IMG/VR virus record: IMGVR_UViG_3300035016_000029
Location: 1-43,285 of that record
Origin: a virus
Direction: 5' to 3' (one strand)
Length of the DNA stretch: 43,285 nucleotides
Shown one piece after another: positions 7,818 through 15,780 of the stretch. Each line of letters begins with the position of its first letter. Position 1 is the stretch's first letter. Made by a program: the position numbers and the translations under genes. The notes below the pieces were generated by a model, which was not told where the DNA came from, searched no databases, and worked only from the letters and a program-made list of their open reading frames with translations.

Positions 7818-8873
7818 ATGCAGCCGAACACTCGAGTCCTTTTCAACCGCTACGTCGGCCAGCTCGCGCAGCTCAACCAGCTGCCCGATGACTTCACCGC
7901 CATCCCCGGCGAGCTGAAGCAGTTCGCCGTCGCCCCGGTCATCGAACAGAAGCTGCAGGCGAAGCTTGCCCTCACCTCGGACTTCATGAGCCGCATCAAC
8001 GTTGTGCCTGTTGTCGAACAGCAGGGCGCGCGCGTCGGCGTCGGCATCTCGCGCTCGCTGGCGAGCCGCACCAACCGCGCCGCCGGCAATCGCCGCACGC
8101 CCACCGATCCGACCGGCAGCGACGCGATCGACCAGTACAACTGCAAGAAGACCGACTACGACTATGCATGGGGCTACGCCCTGCTCGACGCCTGGGCACA
8201 CCGCCCGGAATTCCAGCAGCTGTGCCGGGACGCGGTGATCCTGCAGAAGGCCGAGGATGTCATCACCATCGGCTTCAACGGCGTCAACGCCGCCGCCCAG
8301 ACCGATCGCGAAGCCTATCCGCTGCTTCAGGACGTCAACCATGGCTGGCTCTACAAGATGCGCACCTACGCGCCGGGCCGCGTTATGTCGCATGGCACCA
8401 AAGATGCGCTGAAGGTCTATGTCTCGGACGTGGGCGCGGCGGATTATGTCAACCTCGACGCACTCGTCTTCGACGCCATCCAGAACCTGCTGCACGAGCG
8501 CTTCCGCACCGCGACCGACCTGGTCGTGATTGTCGGCTCGGACCTCGTCCACGAGAAGTATTTCAAGATCGTCTCGGAGGCGGGCGACAAGGCGACCGAA
8601 CAGGTCGCGCGCGATATCATCCTGTCGAGCCGCCAGCTCGGCGGCAAGCCGACCATGCAGGTGCCGTTCTTCCCGGCCAACGCGATCCTGATCACCAGCC
8701 TCAAGAACCTGTCCTACTATTGGCAGGTCGGCACCGCCCGCCGCGCGATCCGCGACGAGCCCGCTCTCGATCAGATCGAGAACTATGAGAGCATCAACGA
8801 CGCTTTCATGGTCGAGGAATACGGCAAGGCCTGCCTGATCGAGAACATCCAGCTCGGGGCGTTCGCGCCTTAA
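7818..8873 (+). CDS. N: Major capsid protein (P2 gpN family)
   Basis: 351 aa, near the 357 aa of P2 gpN. ATG 7818 has GGAG 8 bases upstream. The N-terminal helix-rich part (LFNRYVGQLAQLNQ, then GELKQFAVAPVIEQKLQAKL) is the segment cleaved by gpO in P2. The shell domain includes CKKTDYDYAWGYALLDAWAH, DVNHGWLYKMRTYAP and DLVVIVGSDLVHEKYFKIV, all characteristic of this family. Follows the scaffold gene by about 50 bases in P2 order. Confidence 0.96.
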   Translation: MQPNTRVLFNRYVGQLAQLNQLPDDFTAIPGELKQFAVAPVIEQKLQAKLALTSDFMSRINVVPVVEQQGARVGVGISRSLASRTNRAAGNRRTPTDPTGSDAIDQYNCKKTDYDYAWGYALLDAWAHRPEFQQLCRDAVILQKAEDVITIGFNGVNAAAQTDREAYPLLQDVNHGWLYKMRTYAPGRVMSHGTKDALKVYVSDVGAADYVNLDALVFDAIQNLLHERFRTATDLVVIVGSDLVHEKYFKIVSEAGDKATEQVARDIILSSRQLGGKPTMQVPFFPANAILITSLKNLSYYWQVGTARRAIRDEPALDQIENYESINDAFMVEEYGKACLIENIQLGAFAP

Positions 8874-8920
8874 CGGCTCGGCCCCTTCCCTCGTCCGCCC
8901 TCACTCGAACAGGATCGACC

Positions 8921-9775
8921 ATGAGCCCAGCTCGCCACCATCGGGAACGTCACGCCGCCACTGCGACGTCCGCCGATCCCAAGCGCGTCGCATCCACGAG
9001 CGAGGGCGGGCACGCCGCCATCGCGCCGCCGGCCAAGCCGTTCACCATGACGCCAGCGCGCGCCGCGCAGGACCGCAACCTCGCAATCGCCGCCGCCGCC
9101 GTCGTCGCGGAACAGCCCTCCGCTGCGTCGGACTCGGGCACGCCGCAGGAGCGCGCCACCGCCCAGGTCAATCTGCGCCTGCAGCATGATCTGCGCCGCC
9201 TGCGCGACATCGCGTCGATCGAGAAGAAGATCGAGGCGAAGCGCGAAATGCTCCCGCACTACGCGGCATGGGTGCAGGGGCTGGTCGATGCCGGCGTCGG
9301 CCTTGAGGAAGACGTGCTGCCTACCGTCATGATCTGGCGGATCGACACCGGCGACTTCGACGGCGCGTTAGTGCTGATCGAGCATGTTCTCGACCACAAC
9401 CTGCCCCTCCCCGCGCGCTACGAGCGCTCTGCCCCGGCCCTGATCGTCGAAGAGATCGCCACCGCAGCGTCCAAGATTCAGCAGGCCGGCGAAGCCTTCC
9501 CGTTCGAGATCCTCGGGCGAATCGACATGCTCACCGAAAAGGCGGACATGCACGATCAGATCCGCGCCAAGCTCAAGAAGGCGATCGGCATCGAGCAGAT
9601 GCGCAGCGCGCTCAATGACGCGGGCGACGCGATTACCAACCAACCGCTGGCCAAGCTCGCGCTCGAAACTCTCGGCCGCGCCCGCAACCTCGATCAGCGC
9701 GTCGGCGTCACCGACCGGATCAAGAAGCTGACCAAGCTGATCACCGCACTCGAACCGCCGGCACAGACCGGCTGA
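8921..9775 (+). CDS. M: Terminase small subunit/endonuclease (P2 gpM family)
   Basis: 284 aa, somewhat longer than P2 gpM (about 247). Works with gpP to cut and package DNA at cos. The N-terminal 60 residues are Ala/Thr-rich and unlike the family; the core includes NLRLQHDLRRLRDIASIEKK, KREMLPHYAAWVQGLVDAG and LPTVMIWRIDTGDFDGALVL, which are typical. Position after the capsid gene matches P2. An internal start in the low-complexity N-terminus (for example M43, MTPARAAQ) is possible. Confidence 0.93.
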   Translation: MSPARHHRERHAATATSADPKRVASTSEGGHAAIAPPAKPFTMTPARAAQDRNLAIAAAAVVAEQPSAASDSGTPQERATAQVNLRLQHDLRRLRDIASIEKKIEAKREMLPHYAAWVQGLVDAGVGLEEDVLPTVMIWRIDTGDFDGALVLIEHVLDHNLPLPARYERSAPALIVEEIATAASKIQQAGEAFPFEILGRIDMLTEKADMHDQIRAKLKKAIGIEQMRSALNDAGDAITNQPLAKLALETLGRARNLDQRVGVTDRIKKLTKLITALEPPAQTG

Positions 9776-9884
9776 CAGGCTCGCCCCCCGGCGTCGGGGG
9801 CGGATCGCGCATGGCGGGAGGGGCTTCGGCCTGAGGGCCGCCACTGACCCGATCCCCACCCCCGCAATATTCGAAGGACCGACC

Positions 9885-10142
9885 ATGACCATCGCTCGCG
9901 CACTCATCCTCGCCGCGCTGACCGCGATCATTCTGGTCGGTCACTTCTTCCCGCTTGCCTTTGTCGCCCTCATCTCTTCCCTCGTGCTGCTCGCCAGCAT
10001 GTGGGCGGTCGCCGCAGGCCTCGTCTTCACCTTGCTCGCGTCCACCTGGCGCTGGCGCGTCGCCTCGATCGCGCTCAGCGTCCTCGGCTTCGCGCTTTAT
10101 TTCGGCACCGCGTGCGTGCTCGCCTTGGCACTCTCGCGATGA
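9885..10142 (+). CDS. Small membrane protein inserted between M and L
   Basis: 85 aa, almost entirely hydrophobic, with three probable membrane segments (about 5-22, 24-50 and 58-82). Its TGA overlaps the ATG of the head-completion gene (ATGA), so translation is coupled. P2 has no gene here. Candidates are a second lysis-related membrane protein or an inserted membrane gene expressed with the late genes; the sequence does not decide. Confidence 0.7.
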   Translation: MTIARALILAALTAIILVGHFFPLAFVALISSLVLLASMWAVAAGLVFTLLASTWRWRVASIALSVLGFALYFGTACVLALALSR

Positions 10143-10621
10143 GCCACTTCGTCTTCGACGCAACCCCGGTTGCGCCTGCTCCGCCTGAGGCGGAATCGGT
10201 GGTAACCAATGACGGCTGGTTTCCCGACATCGATCCCGCCGATGTTCGCCGCGACAGCCGCGTGCGCGAGAGCGTCACCGCCCCCCGCCTGCGCCGCGCG
10301 ATCATCGACGGCATCATCACCGTCAACCGCCAGCTTGCGGGGTGGAAGGCCGCCCATCTCGCCACCGGCCATGCAACGATGGCGGCGGTCCCGGCGGATG
10401 AGATCGACGGCAAAAGCCAGCTGCTCCAGCTCTACTCGGGCGCAATCTGCGCCGCCGCAAAGGTCGAGCTGGTCGAGCGCTACCGCGACACCGATCTGAC
10501 CGGGGCCGGGCAGCGACAGGTCGATGAACTGGATCCCGCGCTGGGCGAGCTGCGCCGCGACATGATTCACGCCGTCCGCGATATCCGCGGCGAAGGGCGG
10601 ACCGTGGTGGAGCTGATCTGA
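10139..10621 (+). CDS. L: Head completion/stabilisation protein (P2 gpL family)
   Basis: 160 aa, close to P2 gpL (169 aa). ATG 10139 overlaps the preceding stop. Family features: VTNDGWFPDIDPADVRRDSR, RLRRAIIDGIITVNRQL, LLQLYSGAICAAAKVELVER and DLTGAGQRQVDELDP. Plugs filled heads before tail joining. The next start codon overlaps its stop (TGATG). Confidence 0.95.
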   Translation: MSHFVFDATPVAPAPPEAESVVTNDGWFPDIDPADVRRDSRVRESVTAPRLRRAIIDGIITVNRQLAGWKAAHLATGHATMAAVPADEIDGKSQLLQLYSGAICAAAKVELVERYRDTDLTGAGQRQVDELDPALGELRRDMIHAVRDIRGEGRTVVELI

Positions 10622-10836
10622 TGGTCGACACCATCCGCGCCCGCGCGGGCGATACACTCGATGGCCTGATCTGGCGTGAGCGTGGCCTCGGCGCTGAGGC
10701 GCTCCCCGCCGTCATGTCGGCCAACCGTGGCATCGCCGGGCTGGGGGCTGTGCTCCCGATCGGCACGCCGGTCATCGTCCCCCCCGCCGCATCGACGGCC
10801 CGCGCGACCCGCGAACTCGTCCAACTCTGGAGCTGA
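10621..10836 (+). CDS. X: Tail protein X (P2 gpX family, LysM-like)
   Basis: 71 aa, with the GDTLDGLIWRERG opening and ANRGIAGLGAVLPIGTPVIV core of gpX, a LysM-like fold used at the tail. Size and place immediately after gpL match P2. Starts within the gpL stop codon. Confidence 0.95.
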   Translation: MVDTIRARAGDTLDGLIWRERGLGAEALPAVMSANRGIAGLGAVLPIGTPVIVPPAASTARATRELVQLWS

Positions 10837-10837
10837 C

Positions 10838-11194
10838 ATGGAAAACAAACTGCTCGCGCTGGTCGATGCCTTTCTGACCCTCATCTCCGGGCTTTTCCCC
10901 GGTGCGATTGGCGCTGCGGTCGGCATGGCGTGGCGCAAGGGGCTGACGTGGCGAGAGCGCTTCGTGCAGCTCGCCGTTGGCATCGTGGTCAGCTGGTTCG
11001 TTACCCGCGCGATCGGCGCGCTCTGGCCGCTCTGGTTCCGGCATGAACCCGATCCGTTCGTGATGCAGGCCATCGCCTTCACCATTGGCATGATCGCCTT
11101 CGAAGCCACTCCCCGTTTCATCGCCGGCGCGTCGGACGTCATCGGCGGCTTGCCCGCCCTGATCCGCGACCGCCTCATCGGAAAGGGAAAATGA
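10838..11194 (+). CDS. Putative holin
   Basis: 118 aa with three hydrophobic helices (about 7-31, 43-64 and 73-95) and a short charged C-terminus (RDRLIGKGK), consistent with a class I holin. It starts right after gpX, and its stop overlaps the endolysin start (ATGATG over TGA), the usual lysis-cassette order. I do not recognise the exact holin family. Predicted to open the inner membrane at lysis. Confidence 0.75.
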   Translation: MENKLLALVDAFLTLISGLFPGAIGAAVGMAWRKGLTWRERFVQLAVGIVVSWFVTRAIGALWPLWFRHEPDPFVMQAIAFTIGMIAFEATPRFIAGASDVIGGLPALIRDRLIGKGK

Positions 11195-11649
11195 TGCGTG
11201 TCATCGACAAGATCGTGATCCACTGCGCCGCGACCCGCGAGGGGCAGGCGATCACTGCCGCCGATATCGCGCGGATGCACCGCGCGCGCCGCTTCCGCAC
11301 GATCGGCTATCACTTCTTCCTGCGCCTCGACGGGACGCGTGAGGTCGGCCGAGCGATCGAGCAGACCGGCGCCCATGTTGAGGGGCACAATGCCCACTCA
11401 ATCGGCATCTGCTACGCCGGCGGTGTCGATGCCCAGGGCAAGGCAAAGGACACCCGCACGCCCGAGCAGCGCGCCGCCCTGCGCGAGCTGATCGTTGAGC
11501 TCAAACAACGCTTCCCTCGCGCACGGATCTGCGGCCACCGCGACCTTTCCCCCGACGCGGATCGCGACGGCAAGGTCGAACCGCACGAATGGCTCAAGCA
11601 ATGCCCTTCGTTCGACGTGGCGGCATGGCTGCGGGAGGAAGGGCTGTGA
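11191..11649 (+). CDS. Endolysin, N-acetylmuramoyl-L-alanine amidase (amidase_2, T7 lysozyme type)
   Basis: 152 aa. Cleaves the amide bond between N-acetylmuramic acid and L-alanine in peptidoglycan. Zinc ligands of the T7 lysozyme family are in place: H11 (VIHCAAT), H116 (GHRDLSPDADRDGK) and C138 (CPSFDV); the Tyr of GYHFFL (Y40) and K136 correspond to the other active-site positions. No signal peptide, so release depends on the upstream holin. This replaces the P2 lysozyme gpK. Start ATG 11191 overlaps the holin stop; the stop overlaps the spanin GTG start. Confidence 0.93.
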   Translation: MMRVIDKIVIHCAATREGQAITAADIARMHRARRFRTIGYHFFLRLDGTREVGRAIEQTGAHVEGHNAHSIGICYAGGVDAQGKAKDTRTPEQRAALRELIVELKQRFPRARICGHRDLSPDADRDGKVEPHEWLKQCPSFDVAAWLREEGL

Positions 11650-12146
11650 TCAAGACGCTCACCGGCGCGGCCAAGGCCGCGAGCGGCTTTCTCGGGTCGA
11701 GCTGGTGGGTGCTCCTCGCCCTCGCCAGCGTCGCGGCGTGGTTCTACGTCGATGGCCAGCGCGTCCGCGCCGATCGCGATGCCTGGGCGGGATGGGGCGC
11801 TCAGGTCTGCGCCTTCAGCGGCACCACGCCCGAGGCCGTGACGGTCGAGGTCGACAAGGGCAAGCGCCGGGTCAAGAAGGCGCGCGGCCAGCTGTGCAGC
11901 GAGGCGGTGCAGGATCTGGCGTCCTTTAAGGCGCAGACGATCAGCAAGACCGCCGACACCCTCGCCGCCGCGCAGACCGAACGGGACGTCAAGACGGGAA
12001 CCGACGTCGCGACCGCTTCGAGCAACGTGGCGCGGCGGCGCGATGCTGTAACCAAAATGGAGAAAGCCGATGCGCAAATTGGCGATGATGATCGCGTGGA
12101 CGGCAACTGGTTTGCTGGCATCAACGACCTTGGCGGGCTGCGCTAA
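11646..12146 (+). CDS. Putative inner-membrane spanin subunit (Rz-like)
   Basis: 166 aa, GTG start overlapping the endolysin stop (GTGA). One N-terminal membrane segment (SSWWVLLALASVAAWFYV, about 18-35) followed by a periplasmic, helical, lysine- and alanine-rich region is the standard i-spanin design. The o-spanin gene begins inside its 3' end in another frame, which strongly supports the call. Rz proteins diverge widely, so identity rests on topology and context. Confidence 0.8.
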   Translation: MIKTLTGAAKAASGFLGSSWWVLLALASVAAWFYVDGQRVRADRDAWAGWGAQVCAFSGTTPEAVTVEVDKGKRRVKKARGQLCSEAVQDLASFKAQTISKTADTLAAAQTERDVKTGTDVATASSNVARRRDAVTKMEKADAQIGDDDRVDGNWFAGINDLGGLR

Positions 12147-12393
12147 GCCCGACATCCGCCCTGAACCGCACGTCGTCGCGGTCCCGGTCAAGGATACGCC
12201 GCCTGCGGATCTGCTGACCTGTCCCGAACCGGCCAAGCCGTTCCCGACCGATGCCACCGCCACGATCCCGGAAAGCGCTCGCGCGCCGCTGAAGGGGCTG
12301 GCACTCGGCTATCGCGACCTGTTCGACCGCACCCGACGACTGATCAACTGGATCGCGCCGGGCAGCTGCCCCGCGCCCGCGCCCGCGAAATAG
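12070..12393 (+). CDS. Putative outer-membrane spanin lipoprotein (Rz1-like)
   Basis: 107 aa. N-terminal signal peptide ends in the lipobox LAGC (Cys about residue 24), followed by a proline-rich mature part and a C-terminal PAPAPAK. The first 77 bases overlap the i-spanin gene in another frame, a well-known nested Rz/Rz1 arrangement. The pair is expected to fuse inner and outer membranes at the end of lysis. Confidence 0.82.
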   Translation: MRKLAMMIAWTATGLLASTTLAGCAKPDIRPEPHVVAVPVKDTPPADLLTCPEPAKPFPTDATATIPESARAPLKGLALGYRDLFDRTRRLINWIAPGSCPAPAPAK

Positions 12394-12396
12394 CCG

Positions 12397-12867
12397 ATGC
12401 TGCACAAGCCCTCCTCGTTGCGCACGATGCTGCTGGACAAGGTTCCGGCGCTCAAGGCCGACCCGTCCCTGCTCTCGATGTTCATCGACAAGGGCAAGGT
12501 GATCTCGCGTGCGACCGGCAACCCCTCCTTTCAGTATCGCTACACCCTCAACATCGTGGTGCAGGATTATGCTGGCGACATCGACGCGCTGATCCTGCCA
12601 ATCCTGCTTTGGGTCGCGCGCGAAGAGCCGGAACTGCTGGAGCGCGCGCCGCACGAGCCGATCCGCTACGAATCCGAAATCCTTGACGCCAGCTCGGCGG
12701 ACGTCTCGATCTACATCGAACTGTCGGAACGCGTTCTCGTCGTGCGCGACAATGCCAGCGGCACCTATACCACATCGCACCTCGACGATCGCTACGCGCC
12801 GCCGGCATGGGATGCCGAGGGCGCGACGCTGCAGCACCCGGCGTCTGAAGCGTCGATCTGCCCATGA
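12397..12867 (+). CDS. R: Tail completion protein (P2 gpR family)
   Basis: 156 aa, as in P2 gpR (155). Recognisable: KPSSLRTMLLDKVPALKADP, FQYRYTLNIVVQDYAGDIDA, LILPILLWVAREEPELL and DVSIYIELSERVLVV. Required for finishing the tail/connector end. Overlaps gpS by four bases (ATGA). Confidence 0.94.
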   Translation: MLHKPSSLRTMLLDKVPALKADPSLLSMFIDKGKVISRATGNPSFQYRYTLNIVVQDYAGDIDALILPILLWVAREEPELLERAPHEPIRYESEILDASSADVSIYIELSERVLVVRDNASGTYTTSHLDDRYAPPAWDAEGATLQHPASEASICP

Positions 12868-13526
12868 CCGACCAAGGCATCGAACGGATCGAGGAACTGT
12901 GCGGCGCGATGTTGCGCAACCTCGCCGCTGGCGAGCGCCGCCGAATCCTCGGCACGGTCGCGCGCCAACTCGCCGCGTCACAGCGCGCCCGCATCGCCCG
13001 CCAGCGCGCGCCGGATGGATCGGGCTATGCCCCGCGTAAGCCCCGCGAGGCGGCTGAGCCCGGTGCCTATCCGTTGCGCTTCCTCTACCCGAAGGGTGCC
13101 GCCGAGCCGCGCCTCGTCACAATGGCCAGCTGGACGCGCCAGGGTCCGCTGCTCACCGGCTTCGATCAAGAGGCGGGCGGGATCCGCAGCTTCTTTTGGG
13201 ACAAGGTGGCGAAATGGCTTCCGACCGCCGACGTCGCGGGCGGAAAGGGTCGCTATCGCCGCCGTGGCGCGATCCGCCAGCGCGCCATGTTCCGCAAGCT
13301 CAAGAGCGGGAAGTTCCTGCGCGCCGGCGCGACCGACAGCGAGGCATGGATCGGCTTCAGCGGGCATGTCGCCGATATCGCGTGGATCCACCAGGACGGG
13401 CGTCAGGACCGCCCGTCACCGCGCGCACGGCCCGTGCGCTATCCCCGCCGCGAGCTGCTCGGCCTGACGCCGCCGGAACGTGCGACGATGGTCGATCTGG
13501 TGCTGAGCCATATCGCCCCCGATTAG
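12864..13526 (+). CDS. S: Tail completion/virion morphogenesis protein (P2 gpS family)
   Basis: 220 aa, longer than P2 gpS (150 aa). Opens with an N-terminal helix and the SQRARIARQRAPDGSGYAPR motif characteristic of the family; the C-terminal part has VADIAWIHQDG and PRRELLGLTPPERATMVDLV, also typical. The extra length is an insertion around residues 70-145. Last gene of the head-lysis operon before the cargo region. Confidence 0.92.
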   Translation: MTDQGIERIEELCGAMLRNLAAGERRRILGTVARQLAASQRARIARQRAPDGSGYAPRKPREAAEPGAYPLRFLYPKGAAEPRLVTMASWTRQGPLLTGFDQEAGGIRSFFWDKVAKWLPTADVAGGKGRYRRRGAIRQRAMFRKLKSGKFLRAGATDSEAWIGFSGHVADIAWIHQDGRQDRPSPRARPVRYPRRELLGLTPPERATMVDLVLSHIAPD

Positions 13527-13570
13527 CCCCGATGTCCGGTTTCAGGCCGCCTGATCGAGCGGCGCAGTGT

Positions 13571-13600
13571 CGCGAATTTTGGGTGGAAAGCGGTCACTCG
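13571..13600. repeat. Dispersed repeat, partial copy A
   Basis: Matches the 3' part of the repeat described at 17707-17795: a TTGGGTGG core followed by AAGCGGTCACT. Sits just beyond gpS and next to the 3' end of the leftward small gene. Confidence 0.45.
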
Positions 13601-13601
13601 A

Positions 13602-13865
13602 TCAGGCGTCGTCTTCCGCGTAAGCAATCAGCCGCTGGCACCTCTGGTCGGCAGGCCCTGCCAGCCCCTCGATGACTTCGCGAGCAATGAAAGTCTCAAG
13701 GAAATAGTCGAAAAGCACGCCGTCGCGCTCCACCGGTTCAGTGGTGTCCGGCGCTGGCGATACGAGCACCGCATCCGCATCGCATGACCATGGCCGCGCA
13801 ACGTAGATGGTCGTGTCGTCATCGGACCAAGTTGATGCGCCGTCCATAAGTTCGATTAGCCGCAT
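13602..13865 (-). CDS. Hypothetical acidic protein (87 aa)
   Basis: Starts MRLIELMDGASTWSDDD at ATG 13865, with GGAGG shortly upstream. Contains a run of strands (TTIYVARPWSCDADAVLVSP) and an acidic C-terminus ending AYAEDDA. I do not recognise a family; small, strongly acidic proteins like this are common in phage cargo. The frame is open further upstream, but that part is the repeat DNA at 13911-14000. It reads opposite to the late operon and probably has its own promoter. Confidence 0.6.
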   Translation of the reverse strand: MRLIELMDGASTWSDDDTTIYVARPWSCDADAVLVSPAPDTTEPVERDGVLFDYFLETFIAREVIEGLAGPADQRCQRLIAYAEDDA

Positions 13866-13910
13866 GCCGCCCTCCGTCGCTTGCCGGGGTATCGTGGGGC
13901 GTGAATGACC

Positions 13911-14000
13911 GCAACGGGGTCGCTTGCGGCAGGTCCGGTTTCGAGATCGCGTTCCAAGCGCGGGACCCGCTGAAACCGGATTCGCGGAACGGCCGCTTGA
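13911..14000. repeat. Dispersed repeat, long copy E
   Basis: Shares with the copy at 17707-17795 the ordered blocks GCAACGGGGTCG, TTGCGG, a TCGCG block, AGCGCGGGA and CCGCTGAAA. Lies between the 87-aa gene and the SDR gene. No coding potential. Its 3' end diverges, where other copies carry TTGGGTGG. Confidence 0.5.
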
Positions 14001-14036
14001 GAGGGGTGGAGCTGAAAACGAACGGCTCATTCCGCG

Positions 14037-14789
14037 TTAGAGCTTCACAGCAGCGTTGCCGCCGTCAGCCCACAAAGCTGAGCCCGTAACGAAGCTCGCC
14101 ATGTCGCTGGCGAGAAACAATGCCGCCTTGGCAATTTCCTCGGGGTCAGCGATCCGCTTCATCGCATGCAAACCAGCAGCCCATTCGCGCTGCGCTACAT
14201 CGCCAGCCATCTCAGTAGCGGTGCCTCCTGGCAGGAGGGCGTTCACCCGAATGCCCGCGGTGGAATAGTCCGCTGCTATGCCGCGCACCAACCCCATGAG
14301 CCCTGCCTTGGCGGTCGCATAGGCACTCATGCCCGGTAGTCCCACGCTGTTCCCAACAAAGCTGCTGGTAAACACGAGAGCGCCCGTTCCATGCTTCAGC
14401 ATTGCCGGGATTTGTGCTCGGGCCCCCAGGAACGCTGCCGTTAAGTTGGTCGTCAGCACCTCTTGCCATTCCCGAGGCTCTACATCGGCCAAGGGCTTGA
14501 TGGCGCCGACCAAACCCGCGTTGTTGAACCCGATATGCAACCCCCCAAAGGTTGACTGGGCAGCAGCCACGGCCTTCTGGTGCGTGCGCTCGTCGGCTAC
14601 GTCTCCCACTATCGCGAGGGCGCGACCTCCGGCGTCCCGGATGTCGCGGACCAACTGATCCAGCGGTCCGTGCCGGCGGGCAATTAGCACGACGGCGGCC
14701 CCGTTCGCGGCAAACAACGTTGCTGCCGCTTTTCCTATTCCCGAGCTCGCGCCCGTAATGATGGCGACTTTACCGTCGATCAGTCTCAT
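14037..14789 (-). CDS. Short-chain dehydrogenase/reductase (SDR family)
   Basis: 250 aa, normal length for classical SDRs. NAD(P)-dependent oxidoreductase; substrate unknown. Complete signature: TGASSGIG (12-19) for cofactor binding, NNAG (89-92), the catalytic serine near 142 (TSSFVG) and YATAK with Y157 and K161. The C-terminus has the typical FVTGSALWADGGN. ATG 14789 is chosen because MRLIDGKVAIITG is the normal start; the frame stays open to 14855. A metabolic enzyme inside a late tail region is a cargo gene with no phage role; its intact catalytic residues suggest it is functional. Confidence 0.92.
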   Translation of the reverse strand: MRLIDGKVAIITGASSGIGKAAATLFAANGAAVVLIARRHGPLDQLVRDIRDAGGRALAIVGDVADERTHQKAVAAAQSTFGGLHIGFNNAGLVGAIKPLADVEPREWQEVLTTNLTAAFLGARAQIPAMLKHGTGALVFTSSFVGNSVGLPGMSAYATAKAGLMGLVRGIAADYSTAGIRVNALLPGGTATEMAGDVAQREWAAGLHAMKRIADPEEIAKAALFLASDMASFVTGSALWADGGNAAVKL

Positions 14790-15156
14790 TCTGTTGCTCC
14801 GCCTTGAGGGAGCGACCGAATAGGGCGCTCTCAAGATCGAAGCGTCCCAGTTCATGCCTCCAAACCGGCAGAGGCGCCGAAGCCTCGGCCCGAGCGCGAG
14901 GAACTTCCATCTGGAACGAGAGGTTTAGCAGTCATGGGGCGGGGATTTACTCCCATGTTGCCCGTCCTGCGCCTACCCCGATGTGGCCTAACAGCCTTCC
15001 CGGGGCCGCACAGCGGCGCGACCTATCCCCCCGGAACCCGGTCGCGCCGCTGTGCGGATAGCCGCCAGGCGTTGATCGCTAAACGGGGCGGCGGGAAAAT
15101 AGGACCGCCCAGCGCGCCGAGCCGGAAATATCGGGCCACGCTCGCATTGTCCTACG
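14790..15156. other. Gene-poor stretch with a very strong hairpin
   Basis: No convincing gene. It holds the promoter side of the SDR gene, the 18-bp perfect inverted repeat at 15006-15057 and a smaller hairpin (GGGCGG/CCGCCC) near 15085-15110. The open frames here are short and compositionally like non-coding DNA. Confidence 0.5.
15006..15057. repeat. 18-bp perfect inverted repeat
   Basis: Left arm 15006-15023 (CCGCACAGCGGCGCGACC) and right arm 15040-15057 are exact reverse complements, separated by a 16-base loop containing CCCCCC. It is the longest perfect stem I found in the window. It could be a structured RNA, a REP-like element, a strong terminator or a mobile-element remnant. Confidence 0.8.
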
Positions 15157-15393
15157 ATGCCCCGTTATTAATTCCACTCGGTCCATAACGGCGTCGTGCG
15201 CGACGGCGAGGGAATGCAGCTACGTGATATTGATCACGCTAAACGCCATGCCACCCTATTCGCGGGCGATCTGCTCAAGGAAGTGGACGGAGGCGTGTTC
15301 ACCGACGACCTAGGCATCGATGCGACCAATGACCGAGGCGTGCTTCTATTCCGCATTGCGATCAGCGGCAACGTGGCACCAGGTACGGGGTAG
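15157..15393 (+). pseudogene. DUF6894-like gene with an early in-frame stop
   Basis: The frame from ATG 15157 reads MPRY, then TAA at 15169-15171, then FHSVHNGVVRDGEGMQL, DIDHAKRHATLFAGDLL and NDRGVLLFRIAI to a TAG at 15393. DUF6894 proteins usually start MPRYYFHV or MPRYFFHV, so the stop replaces a single aromatic codon. The rest (about 73 codons) is intact and family-like. Expression could restart at GTG 15196, giving 65 aa without the first strand. Probably a recent nonsense mutation; a sequencing error is also possible. Confidence 0.65.
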
Positions 15394-15477
15394 AACGCGA
15401 GACATCCGCTTCGTTTGTTCATTCTGGGTGCTTTTGGTATGTCTGCGCGGTCGGGGGGCGACTCGACGGAGTAGGCC

Positions 15478-15645
15478 ATGTCGGAAACGGCATCCCAGTA
15501 TTACACACGGCGCGCTGCGCAGGCTCGCACGATGGCTGCGAAGGCATCAGACATATCAGCCCGCCAAGCTCACGAGGTTCTAGCAGCGCAGTACGAGCGC
15601 ATGGCGTCCGGGCAGCCCGCGAAGCTGAACATGGTGGCTAGCTGA
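15478..15645 (+). CDS. Small conserved-type protein (55 aa, YYTRRA)
   Basis: ATG 15478 preceded by GGAG about 8 bases upstream. Product MSETASQYYTRRAAQARTMA followed by an alanine-rich helix and AHEVLAAQYERMA. The pattern of YYxRRAxQ, a short helix and AH-x2-LAxxYE resembles a family of tiny helical proteins common in sphingomonads; function unknown. A hairpin follows the stop codon, consistent with a short independent transcript. Confidence 0.65.
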   Translation: MSETASQYYTRRAAQARTMAAKASDISARQAHEVLAAQYERMASGQPAKLNMVAS

Positions 15646-15650
15646 TAGCA

Positions 15651-15681
15651 GAAAGGCCCGGTCGCTGTGATCGAGCCTTTC
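15651..15681 (+). terminator. Hairpin after the 55-aa gene
   Basis: GAAAGGC (15651-15657) pairs with GCCTTTC (15675-15681) around a GC-rich loop, six bases after the stop codon. The right arm carries a short T-run, so it may terminate transcription. Confidence 0.4.
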
Positions 15682-15780
15682 CGGCGTGCCCGCGAAATGC
15701 CGCTATAGTAGACCCGCCACACATGATCCAGGCGATGACCGCTTCTAGGGGGAGGTGGTCACGATTTTGAGGATAGACCT

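Noticed and set aside
6887-7846. Leftward frame opposite the scaffold gene
   Set aside because: Antisense to gpO with its intact catalytic triad; no recognisable domain.
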